A stretch of DNA of 64,000 nt. Origin: Azospirillum picis. GTDB lineage: Bacteria > Pseudomonadota > Alphaproteobacteria > Azospirillales > Azospirillaceae. A program made the translations under genes and the position numbers. Numbering within the stretch: the stretch's first letter is position 1; each line of letters opens with the position of its first letter. Location of the stretch: the NCBI RefSeq assembly GCF_017876115.1, contig NZ_JAGINO010000014.1, positions 1-64,000 on the forward strand, given 5' to 3'. Shown piece after piece: positions 30,737 to 40,031 of the stretch. The notes beneath the pieces are model-generated. The model was not told where the DNA came from. It did no database searches and saw only the letters and a program-made list of their open reading frames with translations.

Positions 30737-32233
30737 TCAGGCAACGCGGATGTATCCCATCATGCCGGTGTCCTGGTGCTCGATGATGTGGCAATGGAAC
30801 ATCCAGTCACCGGGGTTGTCGGCCCTGATGGCGACGCGCAGCCGCTCCTTGGGCTCCAGCAGCACGGTGTCGGCATGGTGCGGCACCACCTTGCGGCCGT
30901 CCGACGACAGCACCTTGAAGGTGTAGCCGTGGATGTGGATCGGGTGCAGGTGCGGGGTCAGGTTGGCCAGCTCGAAGATGTAGCTGCGGCCCTTCTCCAG
31001 GGTGAGCAGCGGCGGCGGCAGGTGCTCGTGCCCGCCTTCGGGCCAGCTCTGCTGGTTGATCGCCCAGAAGGTCTTGGCCGACAGGCAACTGGCGTCGGCG
31101 GCCGGAAGGCCGGCCAGGACCGCCTTGTCGAGGCCGTCGAAGCTCTGCGCCACCGCCGTCGCCGAGAAGGCCATCGGCACGATCGGCGCGTCGGTCAGGT
31201 CGGGCTCGGGGATGTCGGCGGCCGGCAGGGCCCGAGGCTTGAATCGCTTGTTGGGCAGCGACGGGCCGACGGCGCGGAAGGTGGCGAGCGGCCGCGGTTC
31301 CGCCGAGTAGACATTGGTCAGCCGCAGGGTCTGGCCGGCCTTGGCGGGTGCCCGGAACAGCACGTCGATGCGCATCGCCGGCCCCATCGGCCAGCCCTCC
31401 TCCAGCCGCCGGGGCGGCAGCGGGTTGCCGTCGACGGCGATGATCCAGCCTTCCGCCCCCTCGACCCGCAGGTCGACCACGCGTGTGCTGTCGATGTTGT
31501 AGAGGCGGGCGCGGATGTCGCCGTTCGCCGGTACCTCGATCACCGGCTCGATGGCACCGTTCACGGTCGACACGCTGCCGAAGGTCCCGGCGCGCGAGGC
31601 GCCGCGATCGGTCAGGAAGGTGCCGAAGCTGCCGTCCTTGTTCAATTGCCAGTCCTTGACCAGGCAGACGAGGTCGGCATCGAATTTCGGGGCGTCGGGC
31701 TCCTCGACGATCAGGACGCCGGCCAGCCCGCGGCCCAGCAGCTCCACCGTGTTGCAGTGGGGGTGGAAGAAGAAGGAACCGGCATCGGGCGGCGTGAATT
31801 CGTAGACATGGCGTTCGCCCGGCCCGGTCGGCGGCTGGGTCAGGTAGGGGACGCCGTCCTCCAGGTTGGGCAGGCGGATGCCGTGCCAATGGATCGAGGT
31901 GTGCTCGTCCAGTTCGTTGACCAGGGTGGCGCGCAGCCGCTGGCCCTTGCGCATGCGGATCACCGGCCCAGGGAAGTGGTCGGCGTAGGTGATCAGCGGC
32001 GAGGGGGCGGCCGGTTCGGCAAGGATGCGCTGCATCCGCTGCTTGGCCACCAGCTCGACCTCGACGAGGTCGCCGTCGGCGCTCACCGGGCGGGGTGCCG
32101 CGAGCCCGGCCTTCAGCGCACCGGCGGTCGGTGCCGCCAAGCCGGTGCCGCCGAGCGCCGTCGCCGCGATGGCGGCGCCCCCGGCGCGCAGGAGGGCACG
32201 GCGGGAGAGCGGGGGAGCGAAGCGGTAAGGCAT
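30737..32233 (-). CDS. Tat-exported multicopper oxidase inside the imelysin operon
   Basis: 498 aa. Twin-arginine signal (LSRRALLRAGG). All copper sites are visible: HWHG (about residue 120), HPHC replacing the usual HSH, HLHPIHIHG and the T1/T3 cluster HCHIIEHQDTGMM near the C-terminus with an axial Met. Three cupredoxin domains. It sits between the first imelysin (144 bp upstream) and the di-heme oxidoreductase, where the standard cluster has no such gene, so it may serve as the ferroxidase of this system. No Met-rich CueO-type insert is present. Confidence 0.93.
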   Translation of the reverse strand: MPYRFAPPLSRRALLRAGGAAIAATALGGTGLAAPTAGALKAGLAAPRPVSADGDLVEVELVAKQRMQRILAEPAAPSPLITYADHFPGPVIRMRKGQRLRATLVNELDEHTSIHWHGIRLPNLEDGVPYLTQPPTGPGERHVYEFTPPDAGSFFFHPHCNTVELLGRGLAGVLIVEEPDAPKFDADLVCLVKDWQLNKDGSFGTFLTDRGASRAGTFGSVSTVNGAIEPVIEVPANGDIRARLYNIDSTRVVDLRVEGAEGWIIAVDGNPLPPRRLEEGWPMGPAMRIDVLFRAPAKAGQTLRLTNVYSAEPRPLATFRAVGPSLPNKRFKPRALPAADIPEPDLTDAPIVPMAFSATAVAQSFDGLDKAVLAGLPAADASCLSAKTFWAINQQSWPEGGHEHLPPPLLTLEKGRSYIFELANLTPHLHPIHIHGYTFKVLSSDGRKVVPHHADTVLLEPKERLRVAIRADNPGDWMFHCHIIEHQDTGMMGYIRVA

Positions 32234-32377
32234 GACGGCGGTCCGGAAACTAAGACTTGGACAGGAAAAGACCGGCCCCGGCCCGGCGCCCCTCCGTGCC
32301 GGAGCGGCCCGGAAGGGAAGCGAGGGGCACGGCCCTGCGCGGGTGGGCGCGGGGGCCGGGGCCGGATGGCAGCGACC

Positions 32378-33652
32378 TTACTTGCCGACCTTCGACGGGT
32401 CGTCGAGGCTGTCGGAGCCCTGGACGCTGACCGAGACGCCGAGCGCGTTGACTGCACCCTCCAGCGCCTTCTTCTGGTTGACGAGCTGGTCGACGGCGGT
32501 GGCGACCAGCTTGTTGCCTTCCTCGTTGTCGGCGCCGATCATCTGGTCGTAGGCCATCTTGCCGCTGTCGGCGGTGTCCTTGATCGCCTGCATCGCCTTC
32601 ATGGTGTCGGCCATGGCGGTCTTCACCGCGGCGTCGGCGTCGGCCGACTTGGCGGCGACGAGCTGCGACAGCGAGGCGCCGGAGACGGTCTTGCCGTCGG
32701 TGCGCTTGTAGCTGCCGTTGTAGACGTTCACCATCCCGACTTCGTCGTAATAGTGCGAGTTGTGGGTGTTGTCGGAGAAGCAGTCATGCTCCTCCTCGGG
32801 ATCGTGCAGCATCAGGCCGAGCTTCATGCGCTCGCCGGCCAGTTCGCCGTAGCTGAGCGAGCCGAGGCCGGTCAGCATGCGGGCGACGCCCTCGCTCTCC
32901 GGCGCCTTGGCGATCGAGGCGCGGGCCTTGCCCTTGGCCGCCCAGTCGGCGGCCATCTCGGACAGGTCGTCGACAAGCATCTGGGTGGCGACGGTCAGGT
33001 ACTGGGCGCGGCGGTCGCAATGGTCGTTGGTGCAGGCCTTGCCCTTGGCGTAGTCGGTCGCCTTGCGCTCGCCGGCACCCGGGCCGGTGCCGTGCAGGTC
33101 CTGGCCCCACAGCAGGAATTCGATGGCATGGTAGCCGGTGGCGACATTCGCCTCGACCTTGCCGGCCTCGTGCAGCTTCTCCGACAGCAGCGCCTTGTTG
33201 ATCTTCGAGGCGTCGATGGTCTTGCCGCCTGCGGTGATCTTCGGGTTGGCGATGACGTTCGCCTTGGCGTAGGGGTTGCTCTCGCCGCCGGCATAGCCCT
33301 CGTCGACATAGTCGATCAGGCCCTCGTCGAGCGGCCAGGCGTTCACCTTGCCCTCCCACTCGTCGACGATCGGGTTGCCGAAGCGGAAGGCTTCCGTCTG
33401 CATGTAGGGGACCCGGGCGGCCTTCCAGGCCTCGCGCGCCTTCGCCAGCGTGTCCTCGGTCGGGTTGGCGACCAGGGCGTCCACCGCCTTCTTCAGCGCC
33501 TTGGCGCCGTTGGCGGCATCCTCGTAGGCGGCATGGGCGATGTCGGCGTAGTTCTTCGCCACGTCCTTGTAGGCCGGGGCCGCCGCATGGGCGCCGAACG
33601 GCAGCAGGGCAACGACGGCTACGGCGGCAAGGCCGGCAGCGCGCTTCGACAT
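32378..33652 (-). CDS. Imelysin family iron-regulated protein (IrpA-like, COG3487)
   Basis: 424 aa. Signal peptide (1-23, ending AHA), then an imelysin domain. The motif GYHAIEFLLWGQDLHGTGPGAG contains the conserved GxHxxE metal-site pattern of imelysins/IrpA; CTNDHCDRR and HDCFSDNTHNSHY are further typical conserved stretches. It is the first gene of the cluster, behind a promoter with Fur-like half sites, and has a GGAGACCTCC ribosome site. IrpA proteins are needed under iron limitation in cyanobacteria. Confidence 0.94.
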   Translation of the reverse strand: MSKRAAGLAAVAVVALLPFGAHAAAPAYKDVAKNYADIAHAAYEDAANGAKALKKAVDALVANPTEDTLAKAREAWKAARVPYMQTEAFRFGNPIVDEWEGKVNAWPLDEGLIDYVDEGYAGGESNPYAKANVIANPKITAGGKTIDASKINKALLSEKLHEAGKVEANVATGYHAIEFLLWGQDLHGTGPGAGERKATDYAKGKACTNDHCDRRAQYLTVATQMLVDDLSEMAADWAAKGKARASIAKAPESEGVARMLTGLGSLSYGELAGERMKLGLMLHDPEEEHDCFSDNTHNSHYYDEVGMVNVYNGSYKRTDGKTVSGASLSQLVAAKSADADAAVKTAMADTMKAMQAIKDTADSGKMAYDQMIGADNEEGNKLVATAVDQLVNQKKALEGAVNALGVSVSVQGSDSLDDPSKVGK

Positions 33653-34084
33653 GGAGGTCTCCTCGAACGACGGTGATCGGATATCGGCGAAAGGTGCGAT
33701 TGATTCTCAGCGCATAACGTCGCGAATCATTCTCACTGTCAAGCCCTATCCGCGCTGTGGGTACTCCGGCAAGCCTCGGCCGCCCTGCCCACCGGACGGA
33801 TCACCATCGGAATAGCGGCGCCGCAAATGGCACCGCAAGCGGACCGGCGGCCTGCGCGACGGATTGCCGCGCCGCTGCGGTGGTTGGCCTGCATGGCCTG
33901 CATGCCGGGCGAGGCACGGAAAATCGTTGCCAGGCCATTGTAAAGGAAGTGCTTTTGCCATGATGAAGCGAAGGGGAGGTGGGGAGCCGGACGATGCGGG
34001 ACGCCTTCCGCTCCTCCTCCTGAACGCCGGCCGCCGATCCGGAAGCCCTTTCGGGTCCGAAGGCGGGCGGCGTTGCGGCGAGGG
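33653..34084. other. Intergenic region upstream of the imelysin operon
   Basis: 432 bp. The proximal 90 bp hold the putative iron-regulated promoter (33697-33743). The middle (about 33750-34060) has several overlapping open frames on both strands, none with convincing start or codon pattern. The far end contains half of an 18-bp inverted repeat that spans the stop codon of the trans-sulfuration gene. Confidence 0.6.
33697..33743 (-). promoter_or_regulatory. Putative iron-regulated promoter of the imelysin operon
   Basis: Minus strand: perfect -35 TTGACA (33738-33743), 17-bp spacer, weak -10 CGTTAT (33715-33720). Two direct 15-bp copies of a TGAGAAT-A-TCGC type motif lie at 33723-33737 (inside the spacer) and 33697-33711 (at the start site), agreeing at 12 positions. 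The TGAGAAT core is shared with the Fur-like box at 23826-23852. Confidence 0.55.
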
Positions 34085-34110
34085 TCAGTCCTGCCGCAAC
34101 GCCGCCCGCC
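34062..34110 (-). terminator. 18-bp perfect inverted repeat spanning the stop codon
   Basis: Arms at 34062-34079 and 34093-34110 are perfectly complementary over 18 bp (GGCGGGCGGCGTTGCGGC type) around a 13-nt loop that holds the stop codon of the trans-sulfuration gene. One arm encodes its last residues. A very stable RNA hairpin without U-tract; likely a 3' end or stabiliser. Confidence 0.55.
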
Positions 34111-35245
34111 GCAGGGCTTGGTCCAGATCCTCATACAGGTCGTCGGGCGACTCCAGCCCGACGGAGAGGCGCAGCAGGTCGCCCGGAACCGGGGAGGCCG
34201 GCCCCTCGATGCTGGCGCGATGCTCGATCAGGCTCTCCACCCCGCCGAGCGACGTCGCGCGGCGCCAGACGCCGACGCCGGCGGCGGTTGCGATCGCCGC
34301 CTGGGCGTCGCCCTCGACGCGGATCGACAGCATGCCGCCGAAGCCGCCGGTCATCTGCCGGGCGGCGATGCCGTGGCCGGGGAAGCCGGGCAGGCCGGGA
34401 TAGAGCACCTCCGCCACCTGCGGGTGGGCCGCCAGCCGCTCCGCCAGCGTCATTGCCGCGGCGCTCTGCCAGCGGACACGGGCGAACAGGGTGCGCAGCC
34501 CGCGCTGCAGCAGCCAGGCCTCGAAGCTGCCGATGATGCCGCCCTGCTGGGCCTGCACCGCCTTGATCCGCGCCCAGAACTCGTCCTTCCGGGCGGCGGT
34601 CAGGCTGCCGGCGACGACGTCGGAGTGGCCGTTCAGGTATTTGGTCGCCGAATGCATGACGATGTCGGCCCCCAGCTCCAGGGGCCGGGTCAGCACCGGG
34701 GTCGCCACCGTGCTGTCGACCGCCAGCCACGCGCCGGCCTCGTGCGCCAGCTCCGCCACCGCGGCGATGTCGGTGACCGTCCACAGCGGGTTGGCCGGCG
34801 TCTCCACCCAAACCAGGCGCGTCTGGCCGGGCCGCAATGCGGCGCGCACGGCGTCGGTGTTGCTGGTGTCCACGCCTTCGACCTTCAGCCCCCACCGGGT
34901 GGCCGGGCCGTGGACCCAGTTGCGGAAGGCCCAGTACATCACGTCGGGCACGATCACATGGTCGCCGGGATCCAGTGCCTGGAAGACGGCGGTGGCCGCC
35001 GCCATGCCGGAGGCGAACAGCAGGGTGTCCGCGCCCTTTTCCAACGCCGTTATGGTCTGCGCCGGAACGTCGAAGGTCGGGTTGTCGGCCCGCGCATAGA
35101 CCCGGCCGCGGCCATAGCCGTTGTCGGGGTCGCGGACGTAGGTGGTGGAGGGATGGATCGGCGGAATGACGGCTCCGCTGGCGGCGTCCTCGAAGCCGAG
35201 CGCGCCGGCGGCAATGGTCTCGGGACGGTGGAAACGGTCGGTCAT
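34085..35245 (-). CDS. PLP-dependent trans-sulfuration enzyme (cystathionine beta-lyase/gamma-synthase family)
   Basis: 386 aa, Cys/Met metabolism PLP family. PLP lysine Lys202 in SATKYLNGHSDVVAG. Other landmarks: PPIHPSTTYVRD near the N-terminus, RADNPTFDVPAQ, LLFASGMAAATAVF (phosphate loop) and SLGGVESLIEHRAS. The start at 35245 is chosen because upstream in-frame sequence is not family-like and GGAG lies ten bases before. It is either a cystathionine beta-lyase or a gamma-synthase/lyase; sequence alone does not settle it. Isolated gene. Confidence 0.9.
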   Translation of the reverse strand: MTDRFHRPETIAAGALGFEDAASGAVIPPIHPSTTYVRDPDNGYGRGRVYARADNPTFDVPAQTITALEKGADTLLFASGMAAATAVFQALDPGDHVIVPDVMYWAFRNWVHGPATRWGLKVEGVDTSNTDAVRAALRPGQTRLVWVETPANPLWTVTDIAAVAELAHEAGAWLAVDSTVATPVLTRPLELGADIVMHSATKYLNGHSDVVAGSLTAARKDEFWARIKAVQAQQGGIIGSFEAWLLQRGLRTLFARVRWQSAAAMTLAERLAAHPQVAEVLYPGLPGFPGHGIAARQMTGGFGGMLSIRVEGDAQAAIATAAGVGVWRRATSLGGVESLIEHRASIEGPASPVPGDLLRLSVGLESPDDLYEDLDQALRRAALRQD

Positions 35246-35408
35246 CGCCGGGGCACTCCGGTTGGGCTCTGCATCGGGGGGAAAAGGATAAAACCCGCGG
35301 CGCCGGATGCGCAACGGCGCCATCGCCCGTCTTGCCCGCGCTCCCGGCCGACCCTGCCGCCAGCCCCCGCGATGCCCCGCGGGGCGGCAGGACCGCAGGG
35401 AAAGCGGA

Positions 35409-36458
35409 TCAGGCGTAGCGGGCGATCAGCCGGGCAAGCGGCGGCCCGGACAGCACCACCACGAACAGCCGCAGCGTCTGCAGGGCCAGCACCAGCGGCA
35501 GATCCACCCCGGTGCCAAGCGCGATCACCACCACCGAATCCAGCCCCCCTGGGCTGGTGGCGAGATAGGCGGTGAGCGGGTCGGTCGGCAGAAGGGAGAC
35601 CAGCACCCACGCCGACAGGCCGCAGAGGGCGATCATCAGCCCGGTCGACAGCAGCATCTGCGGCACGGCGCGCAGGGCATGCCGCAGGACGTCCCGCGTG
35701 AAGCGCAGGCCGATGCTCCAGCCGATGACGCCGTAGGTGACGGTCAGCAGCGGGTGCGGCAGTTGCAGGGTCACGCCGGCACCGGATTGCAGCAGGGCTC
35801 CCAGGACCATCGGCACCAGCAGGGCGCCGGACGGGATGCGGAAGCGCTGGCCGGCCCAGCCGCCGACCGCCGCCACCAGCAGTGTCGCCGCCAGCCCGAG
35901 CGGATCGACCAGCTCCACCGGCGCGACCGGAACGGCCCCGCCCTGCGGACCGGCGGTCAGCGCATGCGTCACCAGCGACGCGCTGAGCACCACCAGCACG
36001 ACGCGGAGATATTGCATCACCGCCACCAGCCGGACGTCGGCGCCGTATTCCCCGGCCATCGCGACCATGGCAGAGGCGGCCCCCGGCGAGACGCCCCAGG
36101 CCGCGGTCGTGCCGGGCAGGCTGCCGTAGCGCACGAACAGCCAGCCGACGATGCCGCTGACCAGCACGGTGACTCCGACCGCACCGAACATCAGCGGCCA
36201 GTTCTGGGCGATCGACAGCAGGATCGACGGGGTGACCGCATGGGCGACGAGGCAACCGATGATCGCCTGCGCCGCCGTGAATCCGGATGGCGGCACCCGG
36301 ACCGAGGCGCCGCCGACACCGAGCGCGATCGCCGCGATCATCGGCCCGATCAGCCAGGCGGCGGGCAGTCCGGCGGCGTCCAGGCCAAGCGTCACCGCCA
36401 CCGACAGGGCCAACAGCCCTGCCCACTGCGCCACCGTCCTCATCCGGCCGCCATCCAT
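35409..36458 (-). CDS. AbrB-family membrane protein (COG3180)
   Basis: 349 aa, about ten hydrophobic helices in two similar halves, each beginning with a LPAAWLIGPMIA- or IPSGALLVPMVLG-like helix pair and ending in a PGG or PGA glycine motif (WGVSPGAASAMVAMA, LATSPGGLDSVVVIA). This duplication is typical of AbrB, often misnamed ammonia monooxygenase, a putative transporter family. ATG 36458 has GGGGGA five bases upstream. No partner genes are adjacent; substrate unknown. Confidence 0.88.
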   Translation of the reverse strand: MDGGRMRTVAQWAGLLALSVAVTLGLDAAGLPAAWLIGPMIAAIALGVGGASVRVPPSGFTAAQAIIGCLVAHAVTPSILLSIAQNWPLMFGAVGVTVLVSGIVGWLFVRYGSLPGTTAAWGVSPGAASAMVAMAGEYGADVRLVAVMQYLRVVLVVLSASLVTHALTAGPQGGAVPVAPVELVDPLGLAATLLVAAVGGWAGQRFRIPSGALLVPMVLGALLQSGAGVTLQLPHPLLTVTYGVIGWSIGLRFTRDVLRHALRAVPQMLLSTGLMIALCGLSAWVLVSLLPTDPLTAYLATSPGGLDSVVVIALGTGVDLPLVLALQTLRLFVVVLSGPPLARLIARYA

Positions 36459-36633
36459 CCGATCCCCCGCTGCGGTCACGCATCCGTATCTGTACGAAAC
36501 AGGCACGACGCCCGCATGCTGCCCGTCGGCGGTCCGGTCCGTCCAGGAGGAGCGGAGGAGCGCCGCGGCGAGGCAGCCATGCGCAGAGGCGGGGGGACGT
36601 GGTCGGGGAGGGGGCCGGTGAGCCGGCAGCCGG

Positions 36634-37995
36634 TCAGGCCGCCGTTCGGATGCGGTTCAGGAAGTCGCCGACGCCGTGGTTCAGCTCGTCGGCCTGGCGA
36701 TGGAGGCTGCCGGCCGCGGTCAGGACCTCCTGCGCGATGGTCCCGGTTTCCGTCGAGGACTGCGTCATCTGCGCGATGGAGGAGGTGACGCGGCGGGCGC
36801 CGGCCGCGACGTCCTGGACGTTGCGGGTGATGTCCTGCGTCGCGGCGGCCTGCTGTTCCACCGTGGCCGCGACGGTGGTGACGATCTCGTTGATGTGGGT
36901 GATGGTGCGGCCGACGGCGTGGATCGCCTCGGCGGCGCTGCCGGCGGCGGACTGCATGCCGGCGATCTGGCTGGAGATGTCCTCCGTCGCCTTGGCGGTC
37001 TGGTTGGCCAGGTGCTTGACCTCGTTGGCGACGACGGCAAAGCCTTTTCCCGCCTCGCCGGCCCGGGCAGCCTCGATGGTGGCGTTGAGCGCCAGGAGGT
37101 TGGTCTGGCTGGCGATGCTGTTGATCAGGTTCACCACCTCGCCGATGCGCTGCGCCGCGGCCACCAGGCCGCTGACGGTCTCCTTGGTCCGCTCGGCCTC
37201 CTCGACGGCCGAGGTCGAGATGCGGGACGACTCGCCGACATGACGGCTGATGTCGGCGATCGAGGCGGAGAGCTGTCCGGCGGCGCCGGCGACCGTCTGC
37301 ATGCTGGCGGAGGAAACCTCCGTCTCCGACGCGACGTCCGCCGAACGGCGGCTGGTGGCGGTGGCGATCTCGGACATGCGCTGCGCGTTTGCCTGCATCC
37401 GGTTGGACGCGGCGACCGTTCCCTCGACGATGCCCTTGACGCTGTCCTCGAAGCTGCGGGCGAGCCGGTCCAGGGTGGATCGCTTGCTCTCCTCTTCGGC
37501 GGTCCTGTAAGTCTCCAGCAGCAGCTCCAGGTCGAACCAGGCCATCTTGGTCAGCGCCTGAAGCATCTCCGCCCGGTGCCGGCGGGCGCCGGCGGCGAAC
37601 AGGCCGCTCATCATCCCGCCTTCGCTCGACGTCAGTCCGAGTTCGCGGGCGATGTTGGAACTGACGATGTAGTGACAGATCGACACGGCATAGGCCGGGA
37701 CGCCGTTCTGATAAAAGAGCGTCGCCAGCCGCCGCGCCGAGTCCGCGAAGCCGGCGTCGATGCGGCCGGACGCCGCCCGGGTCCAGTGGTCGACGCGGGC
37801 CGCATGGACGTCGGGCAGCATCAGCGCCGTCTGGATTTCCGGCCAGGCGGCGAACTGGTCATGCCATTGTTCGAGAAGGGCCGGAAGCCGGCGCTCCGCG
37901 AACTCCCGGCCGGACCGCAGCAGGGCAAGATCGTCTTCGGTGATGGCGAAGGTCGCGAGGCGCTTTGCCTGCGCATCGTTCGGGTCGGCACTCAT
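36634..37995 (-). CDS. Globin-coupled-type soluble chemoreceptor
   Basis: 453 aa, no membrane segment. The N-terminal 20-170 region has the helical pattern of a protoglobin sensor ([42 protein letters not shown]). The C-terminal 200-450 region is a methyl-accepting signalling domain with the hairpin tip [31 protein letters not shown]. In globin-coupled sensors the proximal haem His sits four residues before the G-[VL]-P motif; here that position is Phe (LFYQNGVP), so haem binding is doubtful. Probably a cytoplasmic aerotaxis-like receptor that has changed ligand. Confidence 0.88.
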   Translation of the reverse strand: MSADPNDAQAKRLATFAITEDDLALLRSGREFAERRLPALLEQWHDQFAAWPEIQTALMLPDVHAARVDHWTRAASGRIDAGFADSARRLATLFYQNGVPAYAVSICHYIVSSNIARELGLTSSEGGMMSGLFAAGARRHRAEMLQALTKMAWFDLELLLETYRTAEEESKRSTLDRLARSFEDSVKGIVEGTVAASNRMQANAQRMSEIATATSRRSADVASETEVSSASMQTVAGAAGQLSASIADISRHVGESSRISTSAVEEAERTKETVSGLVAAAQRIGEVVNLINSIASQTNLLALNATIEAARAGEAGKGFAVVANEVKHLANQTAKATEDISSQIAGMQSAAGSAAEAIHAVGRTITHINEIVTTVAATVEQQAAATQDITRNVQDVAAGARRVTSSIAQMTQSSTETGTIAQEVLTAAGSLHRQADELNHGVGDFLNRIRTAA

Positions 37996-38366
37996 TTTCT
38001 GACGACTCCCCCAGCATTTTTTCGCGTATGGGTGGCGACGCTAACCTTGAAGCACAACCGCGGAGAAAGGCGAAAACCTTCAATCGGCTTGCATATCGTT
38101 GTATGCGTCGGCGAGAATAAACACTGGTGACAAAAAATAATAAAGTGTAATCTTTTAGCTATATATTTCGTTGGAAATCCAACCCGCGACTAAAGCTTTC
38201 AGTCATGGACATATTTATTTCATAACCGATGGCATGATCTTAGGACGCGGCATAGCCCCCTTAGCAGAGGGCTTGAAGCACCGGACAATTCCCGCAAAGG
38301 AAAAATGGGAAAGCCCAGGCCTTCCCATTTTTACCTGGCCTTCCCCGAAGACCGCCAATCCTGTGC
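37996..38366. other. AT-rich intergenic region between two chemoreceptor genes
   Basis: 371 bp, with a strikingly AT-rich core (about 38105-38230) unlike the rest of the window. It must hold the promoter of the globin-type receptor on the minus strand; I cannot pick a -35/-10 pair with confidence. The right part carries the terminator at 38301-38332. Short frames on both strands cross the terminator and are not believable. Confidence 0.55.
38301..38332. terminator. Rho-independent terminator after the membrane chemoreceptor gene
   Basis: Perfect 11-bp arms AAAAATGGGAA / TTCCCATTTTT around a 10-nt loop. The terminal A/T runs give a U-tract in both directions. It lies 35 bp past the chemoreceptor stop on the minus strand. 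Confidence 0.85.
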
Positions 38367-40031
38367 TCAGGCGGCCCGGATGCCGGACAGGAAACGTTCC
38401 ACCTCGCGCCGCAGGTGGGTCGATTGCCCGGCGAGATCGCCCGACGCCCCCTTCAGCTCCGATGCCGCCGCCCCCGTCTGAGACACAGCCTGGCTGACGC
38501 CCAGGATGTTGGACGTCACGGAGCGGGTGCCATCCGCCGCCGCCTGGACGTTGCGGGAAATCTCGGCCGTCGCCGCACCCTGCTCCTCGATCGCGGCGGC
38601 GATCGAGGAGGCCACCTCGCGGATCGACCCGATGGTGCCGCCGATGTCCGCGATCGCCAGGGCGGCGCCGTCGGTCGCTCCCTGCATGGAGGCGATCTGG
38701 GCCGAGATGTCCTCGGTCGCCTTGGCGGTCTGGGTGGCCAGGTGCTTGACCTCGCTGGCGACCACGGCAAATCCCTTGCCGGCCTCGCCGGCGCGCGCCG
38801 CCTCGATGGTGGCGTTCAACGCCAGCAGGTTGGTCTGGCTGGCGATGCCTGCGATCATGTCCACGATCTCACCGATGCGCCGCGCCTGCTCGACCAGCCC
38901 CTCGACCTGCCGGTTGGCCTGCTCCGCCTCCGCCCCGGCACGGGTGGTGATCTCGGTGGAGCGGTGGACCTGCCCGCTGATCTCCTGGATTGAAATGGCC
39001 AGTTCTTCAGCAGCCGCGGCGACCGTCTGCACGTTGGTCGATGCCTCCTCTGCGGCCTCGGCGGCGGCGGAGGCACGGATATCGGTTCGCTCGGCCACCG
39101 ATCCCATGCTCTGCGCGGTGGTATCGAGGGTCGACGCCGCTTCCGACACGCTGCGCATGATGTCGCCGACCTCGACCTCGAAACCGGCGATCAGGCGTTC
39201 GATCTCCGCCGCCCGGCGTTCCCGAGCCTCCTGTGTCAGCAGCCGCTCGGCTTCCAACCGGTCGGCGGTCTGCATGGCGTCGCGGAACACGGTGACGGCC
39301 TTCGCCATCGCGCCAACCTCGTCGGTCCGGCCTGCGTCGGAGAGGTCGATGGCGTAATGCTTCTGCGACAGGTCCTTCATGGCAGCCGTGAGCCGGTCCA
39401 GCGGGCCGGAGATGCCCCGCCGGGCGACCAGCCAGGAGCCCACGACACCGACGAGGATGCCAAGCCCCCCGAACGACAGGGCTGAAGTCCAGACGGAGGC
39501 CTCGACCTGCGACAGGTTCTCCGTTAGCCGGTCGACCTCTTCCGCGCCGCGCTCGATGATCGGGTCGGTCAGGGTGGAAGCCGCGCGCTCGCTGGCGCGC
39601 AGTTCGTTGCGGAAGATCGATCGGGCGCCATCGGACTTACCGCCCACCGCCTGTTCCCTGACCCTGGCCAGCGACGCCACCACCTCGCCCTGCAGTGCGC
39701 TCAGGCGCGCCGCGTCGCCGCTGCCCGTCAAAATCAGGAGGCGACTGACCTCGGACACCTGGGTCCGCATCAGGTCGAGCCGGTCGCCGAAGCGCTCGTC
39801 GATCATGGCGCGGCCCTGCGCATCCTCCGCGATCAGGTTCAACGCGTCGCGCTGCAGTGAGCGACTGGTCGATCTCAACTCCGATGCCGCAACCACAAGA
39901 CGGTTGGTGACCAGCAGCGATTGCGTGGCATCGGCAATGCGGGACATTCCCCACAGGCAGATGCCGCCGATGACAACGGCCACCAACGATAGAATGATGG
40001 CTGGCGCCATCACCTTGGTTGAAATTTTCAC
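38367..40031 (-). CDS. Membrane methyl-accepting chemotaxis protein
   Basis: 554 aa. TM1 (about 8-29), a helical periplasmic domain (30-185, four-helix-bundle type), TM2 (about 186-206), HAMP (207-262; [24 protein letters not shown]), then a signalling domain with the tip [31 protein letters not shown]. The GTG start has GGGG eight bases upstream. Ligand unknown. The gene is flanked on both sides by AT-rich DNA, unlike its neighbours. The tip sequence closely matches the adjacent globin-type receptor, so both probably feed the same CheA. Confidence 0.94.
   Translation of the reverse strand: MKISTKVMAPAIILSLVAVVIGGICLWGMSRIADATQSLLVTNRLVVAASELRSTSRSLQRDALNLIAEDAQGRAMIDERFGDRLDLMRTQVSEVSRLLILTGSGDAARLSALQGEVVASLARVREQAVGGKSDGARSIFRNELRASERAASTLTDPIIERGAEEVDRLTENLSQVEASVWTSALSFGGLGILVGVVGSWLVARRGISGPLDRLTAAMKDLSQKHYAIDLSDAGRTDEVGAMAKAVTVFRDAMQTADRLEAERLLTQEARERRAAEIERLIAGFEVEVGDIMRSVSEAASTLDTTAQSMGSVAERTDIRASAAAEAAEEASTNVQTVAAAAEELAISIQEISGQVHRSTEITTRAGAEAEQANRQVEGLVEQARRIGEIVDMIAGIASQTNLLALNATIEAARAGEAGKGFAVVASEVKHLATQTAKATEDISAQIASMQGATDGAALAIADIGGTIGSIREVASSIAAAIEEQGAATAEISRNVQAAADGTRSVTSNILGVSQAVSQTGAAASELKGASGDLAGQSTHLRREVERFLSGIRAA

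Noticed and set aside
33739-34134. 131-codon minus-strand frame in the imelysin upstream region
   Set aside because: It crosses the putative promoter region and the 18-bp inverted repeat, and has poor codon pattern.
38171-38497. Short plus-strand frame between chemoreceptors
   Set aside because: It runs through a strong terminator and into antisense of the receptor, and has a TTG start without a ribosome site.
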